Assembly: GCF_905171775.1 (NCBI RefSeq)
Contig: NC_053491.1
Span: 298,002,799-298,066,798 of the forward strand
Length of the DNA: 64,000 bases
Source of the DNA: Rana temporaria
Lineage: Eukaryota; Chordata; Amphibia; Anura; Ranidae
Reading direction: 5' to 3'
Position numbers and translations under genes: made by a program. A model generated the notes under the pieces. The model was not told the DNA's origin and ran no database searches. It was given only the letters and a program-made list of their open reading frames with translations. Shown here piece after piece: positions 54,241 through 64,000 of this stretch (its first letter is position 1; each line of letters begins with the position of its first letter).

Positions 54241-54584
54241 GGTCAACAGTCTTTCCCATGATTGTGATTCCTACTGAGCCAGACCATTTAAAGGCTCAGG
54301 AACCCTTTTGCAGGTGTTATGGCTTAATTAGCCGATTAGAGTGGGACACTCTGAGTCTACAAAATTGCACCTTTTCATAACATTCAAATTTTCAAAACAT
54401 TTGGATTTGGGGTTTTCATGAGCTGCAAGCCATAATCATCACAATTATGACAAATCACGGCTTGAACTATCTTGCTTTGCATGTAATGAGTCTCATATAT
54501 TAGTTTCACCTTTTAAGTTGCATTAGTGAAATGAATGAACTTTTGCATGATATTCAAATTTTTCGAGTTTCACCTGTGTGTGTT

Positions 54585-54586
<2 letters not shown>

Positions 54587-54663
<77 letters not shown>
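54587..54663. repeat. (TA)n microsatellite
   Basis: ~75 bp of TA next to the right end of the second Tc1-like element. Confidence 0.95.
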
Positions 54664-54669
<6 letters not shown>

Positions 54670-55310
54670 TTCACTTACCCGTCAAGGCACAGGGCAGCTC
54701 AGAAAATAAGAGCCCAATCTTCACCCATCACAGCAGGCTCCTGTTACTTAAGGACCTTCAAGGACTGGGTACCCTTTTCATGTTTAGGGTCCACTGCCTT
54801 GGACCTGTATAGCACCCAGCAGGAATGCCTTTGCGCTGTAGTGTCCAGGATTCCACTTTGCAGGGTCCAGCGCCCGGAGACAGCTTACAGGCAAAACCTT
54901 GCAGGATCTTGAGTCTTCTTTGCGAGGTCCGGGTACCATTTATTTAAGCATATAGCCTGTGTCAAATGGATCATGGATGTTTGTGAGAATGTTTGTGAGA
55001 GACCTGGAGCTCAGCGAGCTCAAACAAACGTGCCAACCACCTTGTAGACATTGGTAAAAAAAAACTGAAGTAACTTCCTGTATGGGAGGGGTTATATAGG
55101 GGATCACTTCCCGTCTAAAGACCTTGGTCTACCAGTGTCCACTCACCTGATGTAGTATAATCCAGCAGGTAATAATTAGCCAGACTCTGTGTCCGATGAT
55201 GTATGAAAAAGAAACTGGTAGTTTAGGTAGATGGGATTATGCAGCTGATGGAACATGATACATGTTCCACATAAATACGGGTTGAACATGTAACATGGTA
55301 CAAAAGGGAA
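54664..55310. other. Unclassified ~650 bp
   Basis: Complex, non-coding sequence with GGTCCA(C/G)-containing repeats at 54790 and 54864. It may be retroelement terminal sequence. Nothing further is supported. Confidence 0.25.
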
Positions 55311-55662
55311 TTTATCCTTTTAAGGTTTAAAAAAAAAAAAAAAAAAAAAAAAAGCAGCCTTTCAGTGCCTGTTTCTCCCCCTCCCTAAATACTTACCCAA
55401 GTCCTGCATTGATCCAGCATTGTACTCCTGTGCAGAATTTCTTTCCTCTCTCACAGGCATAGCTGAGCAGCGGGAGCTATTGGCTCCTGCCAGTCAAATC
55501 CAGTGAGGAGGGAGGGGGGCTGAGCCACGTTGTGCTTTTTAATGGACAGTGCCCAGCTCAGGAATGAGCCTGCACCTGTGCAACCTTAGGAAACACCATT
55601 GCACAGAGCAGGCAAGTATAACCTTTAGTATTAAAAAAAATAAAGTTACAATCACTTTAATC
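55311..55662. mobile_element. Probable TTAA MITE with long poly(A) near one end
   Basis: TTTTAAGGTTTAAAA at the left and AATCACTTTAA at the right bracket ~350 bp with a 27-base A run (55327-55353). The interior (CTCCCCCTCCCTAAATACTTACC...) is like other short frog MITEs. TIRs are poor. Confidence 0.4.
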
Positions 55663-56860
55663 AAAGTGCACTATGCATACGCAAGACGCAGGTGAGAGAA
55701 ACTGGGAAGCTTCCAGCAAACCACCACAACTGACATTTATAGCCTGTTCCATGTGTTCTATAATCAAAGGATCAGCTGCAGCAGTGGTGAGATTTATTTT
55801 AAGGTATTCTGACAAACAAGGTATGGTTTGACATAGTAAAGGCACATTTAAGATGGGGTAAAAGGCAAGACCCACCAGTGAGAACACTACTAGCCAGGGT
55901 TTCCAACAGCTTATCGGTCGTGTTCTTTATGCCTTGCACATTAGAGGACACTGTCGGATCCACTGTGGGGAAAGACAACACTAGGGCAACACCCTCCCCA
56001 TAAAGGTAAAGGGCCCATAAACAGCAAGAATGAGAAACAGAAAGGAAATGCTTTTAAAATGAAACAATGAAAACGGTTGAAAGAGTGAATTTCAAAGATG
56101 CCCAGAGACCTATGTAAATAAGGCAGCTCAGTCTCAGCAATTGCCCAGAGACCTATGTAAATAAGGCAGCTCAGTCTCAGCAATTGCCCAGAGACAGGGC
56201 AATTGCTTAGGAAATTCCAGCAGCTCTGGATAGGAAAACCATTAACATCCAACTTTTACCAAAAGTTTGAAAAGCACTCCACACAGAACCCACTGCCTGA
56301 AGATCACTCCCAGGCTATCCCCGATACAGTCTAGAGACCAAAGTAAACGAGGAAGCAAGTGGCCTCTACTCACCGAGTGAGTCTTCCTACAACCAAAAAG
56401 ACACAAGCTTAAGAAAAACACACTATCTAAAAAAAATAAAATAAAAAAAGTGTGAGCAACAAAAAAAAGGTAATAAAAGATGTGGTCTACTTGCAGCTGA
56501 TCTAATCCCCATTACCCTATTCTGCACGGTGTCAAATGTCATACTCAACTTCTTGATCATTATCTCACCAGGCATTCATGGAGAAGTAAATTATGAGGAA
56601 GCACAGATCCACAGAATTAAGGTGCAAGCAAGGAGATCCTTTCACTGCACGTCCTCAGGTAAAGCTTCCTCTCCAAGCCCTCACATGTACAGTAAAGCAG
56701 CACAGTGGAAACATTTACAAATCTCATAGTGCAAGTATACATCTATGTGGCTCAAAACATAGGAAATGCACTCCTATTTTTTCAACAGAAGGAATTCAAG
56801 ACAAAAAAGAAATCTTTCAGGATACTGCTTAGGGATAATTAAAAGATTTATTTTTTTATG
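55663..56860. other. Intronic sequence without an assigned element
   Basis: Minus-strand frames of 60-103 codons occur (55657-56252) but show no family I recognise and contain the 43-bp duplication at 56098-56190. One could imagine a decayed retroviral env (an NTTDKLLETL-type heptad stretch), but the evidence is too thin. Confidence 0.25.
56100..56190. repeat. 43-bp tandem duplication
   Basis: GCCCAGAGACCTATGTAAAT through CAGTCTCAGCAATT occurs twice in tandem, followed by a third partial GCCCAGAGAC. The two full units are identical, indicating a recent event. Confidence 0.85.
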
Positions 56861-57320
56861 TTTGATTCATTTTACCTAGGTGGATGCAGCATCATACTGA
56901 TGCTGTATCTGTCCCCCGGCATCTCTGCACTGAGAACCAAGCCGCTGATGGCCCGGTTTTCACAGATCCGAGAGAAGAGCTGCTGACTGCCAGTCAGCAT
57001 CTCTCCTCTCTGCTTCTCCAACGCTCATTGGAGCGCTGAGCTATGGAGGGGCAGGAAGCGGCCATCTCAGTGGCTCGTTGAGACTGCCATCAATCAAGGC
57101 AGCTGGCGGATCCAGACTTGGGAAGTCGGGATGACGCGCTGCCTCGACTGATGGCAGCGACGTCAGTGGAGAGCGGAATTTAGACTGCTCTCCTCTGAAA
57201 ACGGGTCACAGGGAGAAGCCCAGCCTAAAAAGCTCTGGCTTGGCTTCTCCTTTAACATATCCAAGTGTTCTCTAGAAGTTAACAAATATTTACTTTTTGA
57301 GTTCAGGTCCACTTTAATGG
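56861..57320. repeat. Probable MITE, 460 bp
   Basis: Runs from TTTTACCTAGGTGGATGCAG to GTTCAGGTCCACTTTAA. The distal pair ACCTAGGTGGA/GGTCCACTTTAA could be degraded terminal repeats. Non-coding. Confidence 0.35.
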
Positions 57321-57525
57321 CTCTTATGGGTAGAAGCTATTATGATATTTAGAAACTTGCATAAACACAGTATACTACAAGCAAGGGGCACATAGGAACA
57401 TTACACATTCTTATTACTACCTACGACAAAAGGACACATTAGTATAGACAGACAAAAGGGGAATAAAGTCATCTACACAAAACAAGTTAAAATTAAAGGC
57501 TGCTAATGGAAATTGTGTTGCCTAC

Positions 57526-57701
57526 CTATTGGCCCTTCGCCATCTTCGAGAGGTCTCTGGTCCATAATATGTCGAAACATGGGCAGAAGGAAGGCAATTG
57601 TTTTTCCACTTCCGGTTTTGGCAATACCTATTAGGTCGCGGCCAGACATGATTGCAGGAATAGCTTGTGCCTGGATTGGAGTTGGTTTTTCATACGAGTG
57701 C
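57526..57701 (-). CDS. DDX46: DDX46 (PRP5) exon: Q motif and Walker A
   Basis: The complement encodes HSYEKPTPIQAQAIPAIMSG, then RDLIGIAKTGSGKTIAFLLP and a MFRHIMDQRPLEDGEGPI end. PTPIQ is the Q motif and AKTGSGKT is motif I (Walker A), which binds ATP. The local sequence agrees with vertebrate DDX46 rather than DDX42 or DDX5 as far as I can recall. The exon is 176 bp: one base completing a codon, 58 codons, then one base of an Ala codon finished by the exon at 23387-23508. The acceptor is TTTACTAG (AG at 57702-57703) and the donor GTAGGC (57520-57525). The preceding exon is not found in the remaining 6.3 kb. Confidence 0.93.
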
Positions 57702-57871
57702 CTAGTAAAAGGCAAAGAAATATTTTTAATATCCACTTCGTTTTTTTCCAAAATCAATCCACCATAAACGGTGTTATAAAATATAACAAAAAAAAAAAAA
57801 GTGCAACATGAGTCACAACTCATATTGTAAAACATACAATTCTATATTTGAACAGGAGGTTACATCATCAT

Positions 57872-57985
57872 TTAACTACTTTCCGACCAGCCGCCGTATA
57901 TACGGCAGCAGGTTGGCTCCCCTGCGTGAGAGCACGTAGCTCTACGTCACCTCGCAAAGCGGCCACTAGGGGCTACCAAGAGAAG
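57872..57985. repeat. MITE fragment
   Basis: TTTAACTACTTTCCGACCAG with a self-complementary GCCGTATATACGGC and GAGCACGTAGCTCTACGTCA resembles ends of TTAACCACTT-type MITEs. It is cut by LINE sequence at ~57986. Confidence 0.4.
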
Positions 57986-59855
57986 CCAATAATCAAAAGG
58001 CCAACGTGGTGCTAGTACAAGAAACTCACTTTGCAGCCTCAAAAACCTTCATTTACATTGAAAAGATATAACCAAATCTATCTTAGCCTCAGGCGATAGA
58101 AGAAAAACTGAGTCCTCATGGCTATCCGAGAATCCCTCTAAGTCGAGCTACACCAAACTATTAGAGACCCCCAGGGTCGCTACCCGATCCTGATTTGTAA
58201 TATCAACTGAACCACCTACACCCTTGGTCAACATCTATGGCCCAAACAAACTATGATTTTACAAACAATTAAACAAGAAAATAAACCAAGTCAAAAAAAG
58301 GTAGAGCTCTCATGGGTGGGGACTTCAACATAATTGGCAACCCAGATATGTATTCCCCCTTAACAGCCCAACACCAGCGCCCTGCCTTGAACCCCTTTCT
58401 TCAGACAGCCTTTTAGACGTATGTAGAGAGACCAACACGGATCAGAGCAGAACTTATACTTTTCATCCTGACAACTTTTATACTCCCGTACTGACTTCAT
58501 TGTTGACAATCACACACTCCCAGACATCACAGATCCAATTATAGGAACCTTCTTGTGGACAGATCACGCGCCTACCTCCATAACTGTGGGGGACCGGAGT
58601 CTACAATTTGCCTCGCTTATGAAGGCTCCCACTTAGCGCACCCAGGTAACCTTCTCACAATTACAAATGAACAACGCTTTCTTCTAACTGAATAACCAAC
58701 CGGATACTGACCCGTTCGTACTATGGGCCACATATAAAGCCTACATAAGGGGGATCCTCATTAAAATGTATAATAGAACCAAAAAATTGAGGTCTCAGCA
58801 AATTGAGGAGGTACTTTCTCAAAATGCCCAGCTAGAGAACCAAAATAAAAACAGGCCTCCTCCCACATATTAGCTAGTGGACTCCTTGAACCGAGACAAA
58901 CTCAGATCACTTTTACTACACAAATTTGAGAATAACCTCAAATCTGCTAGGGTCAAATACTATGCCTTAGGAAAGAAGGCTGGAGCCTTACTGGCTCGTC
59001 AGGTAAAACCACAACGTGCTTGCACAAAGTGCAAAATTGCATCCCTCCACCACCCTACAACCAAACAACTCCTTATCAACCGGCATGATATAGTAAATGC
59101 ATTCAGCGATTACTCCTCCTTCCTCTATAATCTAGCTAGCGACCCAGCAACACCCCAACCCACAGACCCACTAATCCAAGGATTCCTAGCCTCAATCGAC
59201 CTATCCATCACATCTGCCCAATTAGATCTACTCTCTCAACCCTTTACAGATGAGGAAATTCTCCAAGCTATCAGAACCCTCCCCCCCCCCATAAATCCCC
59301 AGGTGAAGATGGTTTCACTATTTTTTTTATAAACAACTTGCTGATCTTATCTCACCCTCACTACCCTCTTCAAATCGGCAGGTGGTTCTCTACCAATGAT
59401 GTTATGTTCGATCACGGATGAGAATCCCCCCCCCCCCTCCTCAAGTTATTGTAACTAGATTGCTGAAGGGTCTTCCATCCTTGGTGCACCTGGACCAAGT
59501 CGGCTTTATACCTGACAGATAGGCTCCTCATGCAACAAGGAGGGTCGTCGATTTAATCCACCAAGTCACCCAGAAACAAACTCCTTCGCTGCTTCTGCCT
59601 CTAGATGCAGAGAAGGCATTTGATAAGAGTACATTGGGGATTCCTAGAAGCAGAACTCAATAAATTTGGTATAACTGGCTGGTTCCAATGAGCAATATTT
59701 TCTCTATACTCCAACCAATCCGCTAGAGTGCCAACAGACGGAACCCTGTCTAAACCCTTTGGGATTACCAACGGCACCCAACAATGGTGTCCACTTTCCC
59801 CTCTCATTTTTGCATTCCTAATAGAACCCCTAGCAACAAAAATTATAGATAAGTT
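57986..59855 (+). pseudogene. L1/Tx1-type LINE ORF2, cut by an LTR
   Basis: A plus-strand ORF2 in several frames. Endonuclease blocks: ANVVLVQETHFA (58000-58035) and MGGDFNIIGNPD (58315-58350). The linker frame 58877-59332 ends with PFTDEEILQAIRTLP. RT blocks: DQVGFIPDRQAP (59495-59530), LLLPLDAEKAFD (59595-59630) and TQQWCPLSPLIFAFLIEPLA (59777-59835). Reading stops abruptly at ~59855 where TGT...LTR-like sequence begins. The catalytic FADD region and C terminus are absent, so it is truncated at the 3' side, unusual for a LINE unless interrupted. Confidence 0.8.
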
Positions 59856-60255
59856 TGTGAATGTGTGTGTGTGTGTGTATGTAAACTGCTTTAATAAAGT
59901 CCTTACTCAAGATGGTCTCTAGTAACACCCCCTCCCATCGAGATGACTGGAGAAGCTAAAGATGGTGTCTGCCCCCTACTCCCACGCATCAGAAGAATGA
60001 GGAAATAGGAGACTGGACAAGTGATGAGCATTATTCAGCCAATCAGATGTGCTTTTTAGACTCATATTAACATAATAGTGACGTATTGTGTTGTGTGTAA
60101 AGTGCTTAGCACTGCCTGTAATAAAGTAGAGATTAGGAAGTAACTAAACCGTACGGATGTCCAGTGTTTGCTTCCTAGGTGCAAGTAGCTCCACACAAAT
60201 TTGGATCAGCAACAGAGATTCAGAGTGAGCTCATTTGAGGCTCCAGGCTATTACA
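59856..60255 (+). mobile_element. Putative 5' LTR of an endogenous retrovirus
   Basis: About 400 bp beginning TGTGAATGTG and ending CTATTACA, i.e. TGT...ACA ends. It contains AATAAA at 59893-59898 and 60120-60125 and promoter-like sequence upstream. It is followed two bases later by a TGGTGCC primer-binding-site start and further downstream by gag-like sequence. The start interrupts a LINE RT gene, fixing the left border. The other LTR is outside the window, so identity of the two cannot be checked. Confidence 0.5.
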
Positions 60256-60257
60256 AT

Positions 60258-60275
60258 TGGTGCCAAAGAGCGTAG
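60258..60275 (+). other. Putative retroviral primer-binding site
   Basis: TGGTGCCAAAGAGCG lies directly after the LTR. TGG is the expected complement of tRNA 3' CCA; I cannot name the tRNA. Confidence 0.4.
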
Positions 60276-60471
60276 GCCCCCCAGGTTTTTGACCAAAGGA
60301 AGACCGCAACTCAGGGATCGAGTGGCCGGCCTGGGGCAGATCAAGGAGGGATTGTGCACCCCTGAGAGTACGGTAGGTACATTTACACTTACCACTGTAC
60401 GACACTTGTTCTGTCTGGGCTGGACGCTGACCTTGTTGGTTTCCGGAGGTTATCTAAGAGGCAGGGGCTGT

Positions 60472-61425
60472 TTAACCACTTAAGGACCGCCTCCTGCACA
60501 TTTACGTCGGCAGAATTGCACGGCTGGGCACATGCACGTATAGGTACGTCATGTGCTAGTACCCGGTCGTGGGTGCGCGACCCGGTCCAAAGCTGCGGGA
60601 CCCGATCGCCGCTGGAGTCCCTCGATCGGTCCCCGGAGCTGAAGAACGGGGAGAGCCGTGTGTAAACACAGCTTCCCCATTCTTCACTGTGGCGGCGTCA
60701 TCGATCGTGTGATCCCTTTATAGGGATACACAATAGATGACATCCCCCCTACAGTTGTAAACACACATGAGGTCACACATAACTACATCAGCGCCCCCTT
60801 GTGGTTAACTCCCAAACTGCAATTGTCATTTTCACAGTAAACAATGCATTTTAAATGCATTTTTTGCTGTGAAAATGACAATGGTCCCAAAAATGTGTCA
60901 AAATTGTCCGAAGTGCACGCCATAATGTCGCAGTCACGAAAAAAAAAAAAAACGCTGATCGCCGCCATTAGTAGTAAAAAAAAAAAATATATTAATAAAA
61001 ATGCAATAAAACTATCCCCTATTTTGTAAACGCTATAAATTTTGCGCAAACCAACCGATAAATGCTTATTGCAATTTTTTTTACCAAAAATAGGTAGAAG
61101 AATACGTATCGGCCTAAACGGAGGAAAAAAATTTTTTTATATATTTTTGGGGGATTATTTATTATAGCAAAAATTATTTTTTTTTTTATTTTTTTTCAAA
61201 ATTGTCGCTCTATTTTTGTTTATAGCGCAAAAAATAAAAACCGCAGAGGTGATCAAATACCACCAAAAGAAAGCGATTTGTGGGGAAAAAAAAAAAAGAC
61301 GGCAAATTTGTTTGGGAGACACGTCGCACGACCGCGCAATTGTCTGTTAAAGCGACGCAGTGCCGAATCGCAAAACCTGGCCGGGTCCTTTAGCTGCCTA
61401 AAAGGTCCGGGTCTTAAGTGGTTAA
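60472..61425. mobile_element. Complete TTAA MITE in the retroviral leader
   Basis: TTAACCACTTAAGGACCGCC at 60472 and GGTCTTAAGTGGTTAA ending at 61425 form terminal repeats; TTAA is at both ends. At 954 bp it is the most complete copy of this subfamily in the window and serves as reference for the broken copies. Confidence 0.9.
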
Positions 61426-61575
61426 ACGAACCTGCCATTGGATCTCTGCTGACTGTGTATTATCTGTTCAGTATTTGTCTTTATTTGTTCAGTGTCTGCC
61501 GCCCTGAGGGATAGCGACTCAGCAGACTGAAAGTATAGTTGCAATGACTCATGTGAGCTGTTTGCCCTTGGGTAC

Positions 61576-62265
61576 TAGGGGTGCAACGGATCAAAAAACT
61601 CATGGATCGGATCGATCCTCGGATCAGAGTCACGGATAATTTTTCGGATCAGCAAAAAAAAAACAAAAAAAAAAAACAAATGTACACATCAGATTCCCCC
61701 ATACATCAGAATCCCCCATCTCCCCACTGTAATAGACATCTCCCCCCGCTGCTGTAATAGACATCTCCCCCCGCTGCTGTAATAGACATCTCCCCCCGCT
61801 GCTGTAATAGACATCTCCCCCCGCTGCTGTAATAGACATCTCCCCCCGCTGCTGTAATAGACATCTCCCCCCGCTGCTGTAATAGACATCTCCCCCCGCT
61901 GCTGTAATAGACATCCCCCCGCTGCTGTAATAGACATCTCCCCCCGCTGCTGTAATAGACATCCCCCCTGCTGCTGTAATAGACATCTCCCCCGCTGCTG
62001 TAATAGACATCTTCCTCACTGTAATATTCACAAGCTCTCCCACAGAATAGAAGCCGACCAGATCAGATCCATGAGCAGTTGAGGCAGGGGTGATGACGTC
62101 AGCGCGCACCTAGGCAGCCGAGATGGCCGCTGCTCCGGAGCTAGGCCGAAGCCGCGGCCTTTCCTAAGGCCGAGGCAGCGGAGCGCTCCGCGGATCACGC
62201 TGTGTGCCGATCCGAACAGGTCGACCCGTTCGGATTACGATTGATCACGATCTGTTGCACCACTA
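61576..62265. mobile_element. hAT-type element with a 25-bp minisatellite
   Basis: Ends TAGGGGTGCAACGGATCA and TGATCACGATCTGTTGCACCACTA. Flanking octamers TTGGGTAC (61568-61575) and CTGGGTAC (62266-62273) match at seven of eight positions. Internal GGATCGGATCGATCC repeats flank the left end. No transposase. Confidence 0.8.
61727..62012. repeat. 25-bp minisatellite, about 11 units
   Basis: Unit ATCTCCCCCCGCTGCTGTAA plus TAGAC; some units have lost one to three C. Lies within the hAT-type element. Minus-strand ORFs rich in SITAAGGDVYYS are only this repeat. Confidence 0.95.
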
Positions 62266-62282
62266 CTGGGTACCAGGTGTAA

Positions 62283-64000
62283 TGCCCTGTTTCAAGTGAG
62301 CCGACTGCCCCTGCGGGGCGGGAATCTGCAACAAACGTCTTTGGACGGGTCACTTGGGGGTTAATGGTGCAAGGTTAATCCCTGAGGGTTTAACTCAGCT
62401 GTTGGGGCTTCGCAGCTCAAAGGGCAGCAAGTGTAATGTCCTGTTATGAGTGTATTTGTGCTGTACTGTATTTGTATCGCACTGTACCCATACCACCCCC
62501 CCCCCCCCCAATGCCATAAGCCAATACAGCGGCAGAGAAACCGAATAGAGAGAGGGAGGGGGAGGATGGTTCAGAATATCTCATTAATAAATTCCCGTCA
62601 GAGAGACTGTCTGTAAAAAATTAACTCTTGACCAGAAAAATCTGAGAGGAACAGAGGAGAATGGAAATTCCAGAATAGACTATAAGAATGCCGATGTGAT
62701 GAGACTTAAAAAAATAAATAAAAAAAATTAAGAAAGGAACTAGTTAAAGAACTTGAAAGTGAACAGAAAGTTATGTTAGTATTATTAATGAGGTTTGTTG
62801 GACGTAAAACAAGAACATTGTGAAGAGGAGAGAAGGTATTGAAAACAGTTAAAAAGTTATCCGAAGTAACGAAAAGTTTGTGAATTGGAAGACTGCCCGA
62901 TTCCAGCCAGATGAGTGGCGTATGTTGCCAAAAAGGAATAGAAAGTAATTCTACGTGATGAAAGCTTATTGCAAGTATCAGAATCTTGGTTTCGTGCTGC
63001 TAGAACATTGTATGAAGAAGCAAAGACAGATGGAGATTGTTTTAAATTCCGTAGGACGGGGGGTTCGGCACATCAAAACAAAGGAGGGGAAGGACAACAC
63101 TGCCCTCTACCCAACGCTTACTTTCTCACTACTCCAGCTCAAGCACAACCCACTGTGACAACTTCCTGTGGCAGCCATCTTAGTGCACCCATGCCCTCAC
63201 TTCCTGCAGGTGGCCATCTTGGTACACTCGGAAGGCTCAACCAAGGCCTATACTCCGTTCTCCCCGTTTTAAACCAGTATGGTTCCTACCACACTCCTAT
63301 TTTCCCCAATACGAAAGTGCCACCTTCACAGGCCAGATACATTAAATGATGAAGAAGTGTCAGTTTGAAAACCAATACGAAGCGGCAAGGGAACCCGCTG
63401 ATTTAACCCCCAATCTGGCTCCGGACTCACAGTTCAAGGGAAACTCGAACGTATGCTGGCAAACAAACAATGCCCCTTGTCAGCCCCCACCCCAACACCA
63501 GTCTCAGTTGTCGGAAGGGGCACCAGTGATGTATGTCGCTTTTACCCCCATCACAAGTAGCGGCCTTAGTGACAAGTCTGCCTGACCCAGAGAAACAGCC
63601 AATGCCCTTTTTCCGCAGGATAGTGCAAATACAAGAAACTTACCCAGTTGCCTCAAGAGACTTGATCAGCCTACGCTAAATTATATCAGGACATGTCTTT
63701 TGGCCGGTCATGTAGGTGGCCTATGAAATGATGCCTGTCTGACAAACGCCACTTCCTATTCTTCTGGTGTGGAGTCCTGCGCCCAACTCCACGAATGGGC
63801 AAAGGAGAAATTGGTGGATTAGACTACCACAATCCAAGATAAAGGGGAGTCTGGAGAAGTATCATACCAGACTCACACAGGCCTTTGAGGTCCTGGGCTT
63901 CTCTCACTATGAAAAGACACACGCCCATGCACACACGTTATCAACTGCTTTTGTCTCATGGCTTAGAGAGAATATCAGAAAAGGCCTTAATGGTGGCCCG
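62283..64000 (+). pseudogene. Retroviral leader and gag remnant, continues past the window
   Basis: A plus-strand stretch with decayed gag-like readings. Around 62970-63350 it is Pro/Gln-rich and without clear motifs. From ~63760 the reading GSLEKYHTRLTQAFEVLGFS and FVSWLRENIRKGL resembles the retroviral capsid region with the major homology-like segment. Stops interrupt every frame. Together with the LTR and primer site it suggests an old endogenous retrovirus running rightward off the window. Genus not determined. Confidence 0.5.

Larger units (their letters stand above)
51665..54582 (-). mobile_element. Tc1-like DNA transposon (copy 2) with two nested insertions
   Basis: Left end CACACACAGGTGAAACTCAA and right end GAGTTTCACCTGTGTGTG are inverted. 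Inner terminal sequences also pair (GATAGTTCAAGCCGTGATTT at 52524-52545 against AAATCACGGCTTGAACTATC at 54451-54470), so the inverted repeats are at least ~200 bp. Transposase remnants are on the minus strand. A hAT MITE (51758-52497) sits in the left repeat and a TTAA MITE (53156-53750) in the transposase. (TA)n tracts on both sides suit a TA target. Confidence 0.85.
23509..57525 (-). other. DDX46: DDX46 intron, 34,017 bp, phase 1
   Basis: Bounded by donor GTAGGC (57520-57525) and acceptor ATTTTCAG (23509-23516) on the minus strand. It splits the Ala codon between GPI and VIMTPTREL. It contains both DIRS arrays, two full hAT elements, a Tc1-like element and several MITEs. The sequence between acceptor and DIRS A has a pyrimidine-rich tract (TTGCTTTCATATTTTCAG) and a possible branch region only ~20-60 bp upstream. 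Confidence 0.88.

Noticed and set aside
55657..56252. Minus-strand frames suggesting an envelope-like or cellular protein
   Set aside because: Only vague helix-like patterns; no known motif, and the region contains a tandem duplication.
61630..62109. 159-codon minus-strand ORF rich in SITAAGGDVYYS
   Set aside because: It is the 25-bp minisatellite in a hAT-type element, not a gene.
57690..64000. Search for the preceding DDX46 exon
   Set aside because: No stretch with plausible splice sites and the expected upstream coding sequence was found; the intron appears to run past the window.

Overview
The window is vertebrate nuclear DNA and most resembles a large, transposon-swollen amphibian (frog) genome. 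The only host-gene sequence I recognise is two exons of the DEAD-box splicing helicase DDX46 (PRP5) on the minus strand: 57526-57701 (Q motif and Walker A) and 23387-23508 (motif Ia region). They join in phase with canonical GT/AG sites across a 34,017-bp intron. Nearly everything else is mobile DNA in this intron and its two neighbours. I saw no tRNA or rRNA gene, CRISPR array or bacterial feature. The frog assignment is inference from the mix of DIRS, Penelope, Tc1, hAT, L1/Tx1-type LINE and TTAA-flanked MITE families.

Layout. 1-9.5 kb: a LINE tail, a fold-back MITE, TTAA MITEs, a decayed Penelope-like element (PLE) with a hammerhead-ribozyme-like remnant, and an L1-type LINE. 9.5-17.6 kb: a four-level nest. 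A Tc1-like transposon holds a TTAA MITE, which holds a head-to-head PLE dimer, which holds a LINE; target-site duplications or homologous empty sites support the order. 17.6-23.2 kb: repeat fragments and inverted repeats. 23.39-23.51 kb: DDX46 exon. 23.57-35.40 kb: two different DIRS retrotransposons (A and B) joined end to end, with inverted terminal repeats, internal complementary regions, gag, RT-RNase H-MT and tyrosine recombinase (YR) frames; A begins about 65 bp from the exon's splice acceptor. 35.4-40.9 kb: two hAT elements, one with a 31-bp minisatellite, and a TTAA MITE. 40.9-51.6 kb: older minus-strand DIRS-like elements (D deleted, C nearly full length). 51.6-54.6 kb: a second Tc1-like element containing a hAT MITE and a TTAA MITE. 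54.7-57.5 kb: repeats. 57.53-57.70 kb: DDX46 exon. 58-64 kb: a LINE cut by what looks like an endogenous retrovirus (LTR, primer site, gag remnants) that itself received a TTAA MITE and a hAT element.

How the parts relate. DDX46 would be transcribed right to left; DIRS A and B lie antisense to it. In DIRS A the gag and YR share one reading frame, broken by a single TGA, while RT-RNase H-MT lies in an overlapping frame; B shows the same arrangement once its indels are allowed for. The PLE dimer closes on a 20-bp perfect inverted repeat with a 3-nt loop that comes from a natural GATG-TGG-CATC motif in the PLE RT gene, which suggests snap-back cDNA synthesis.
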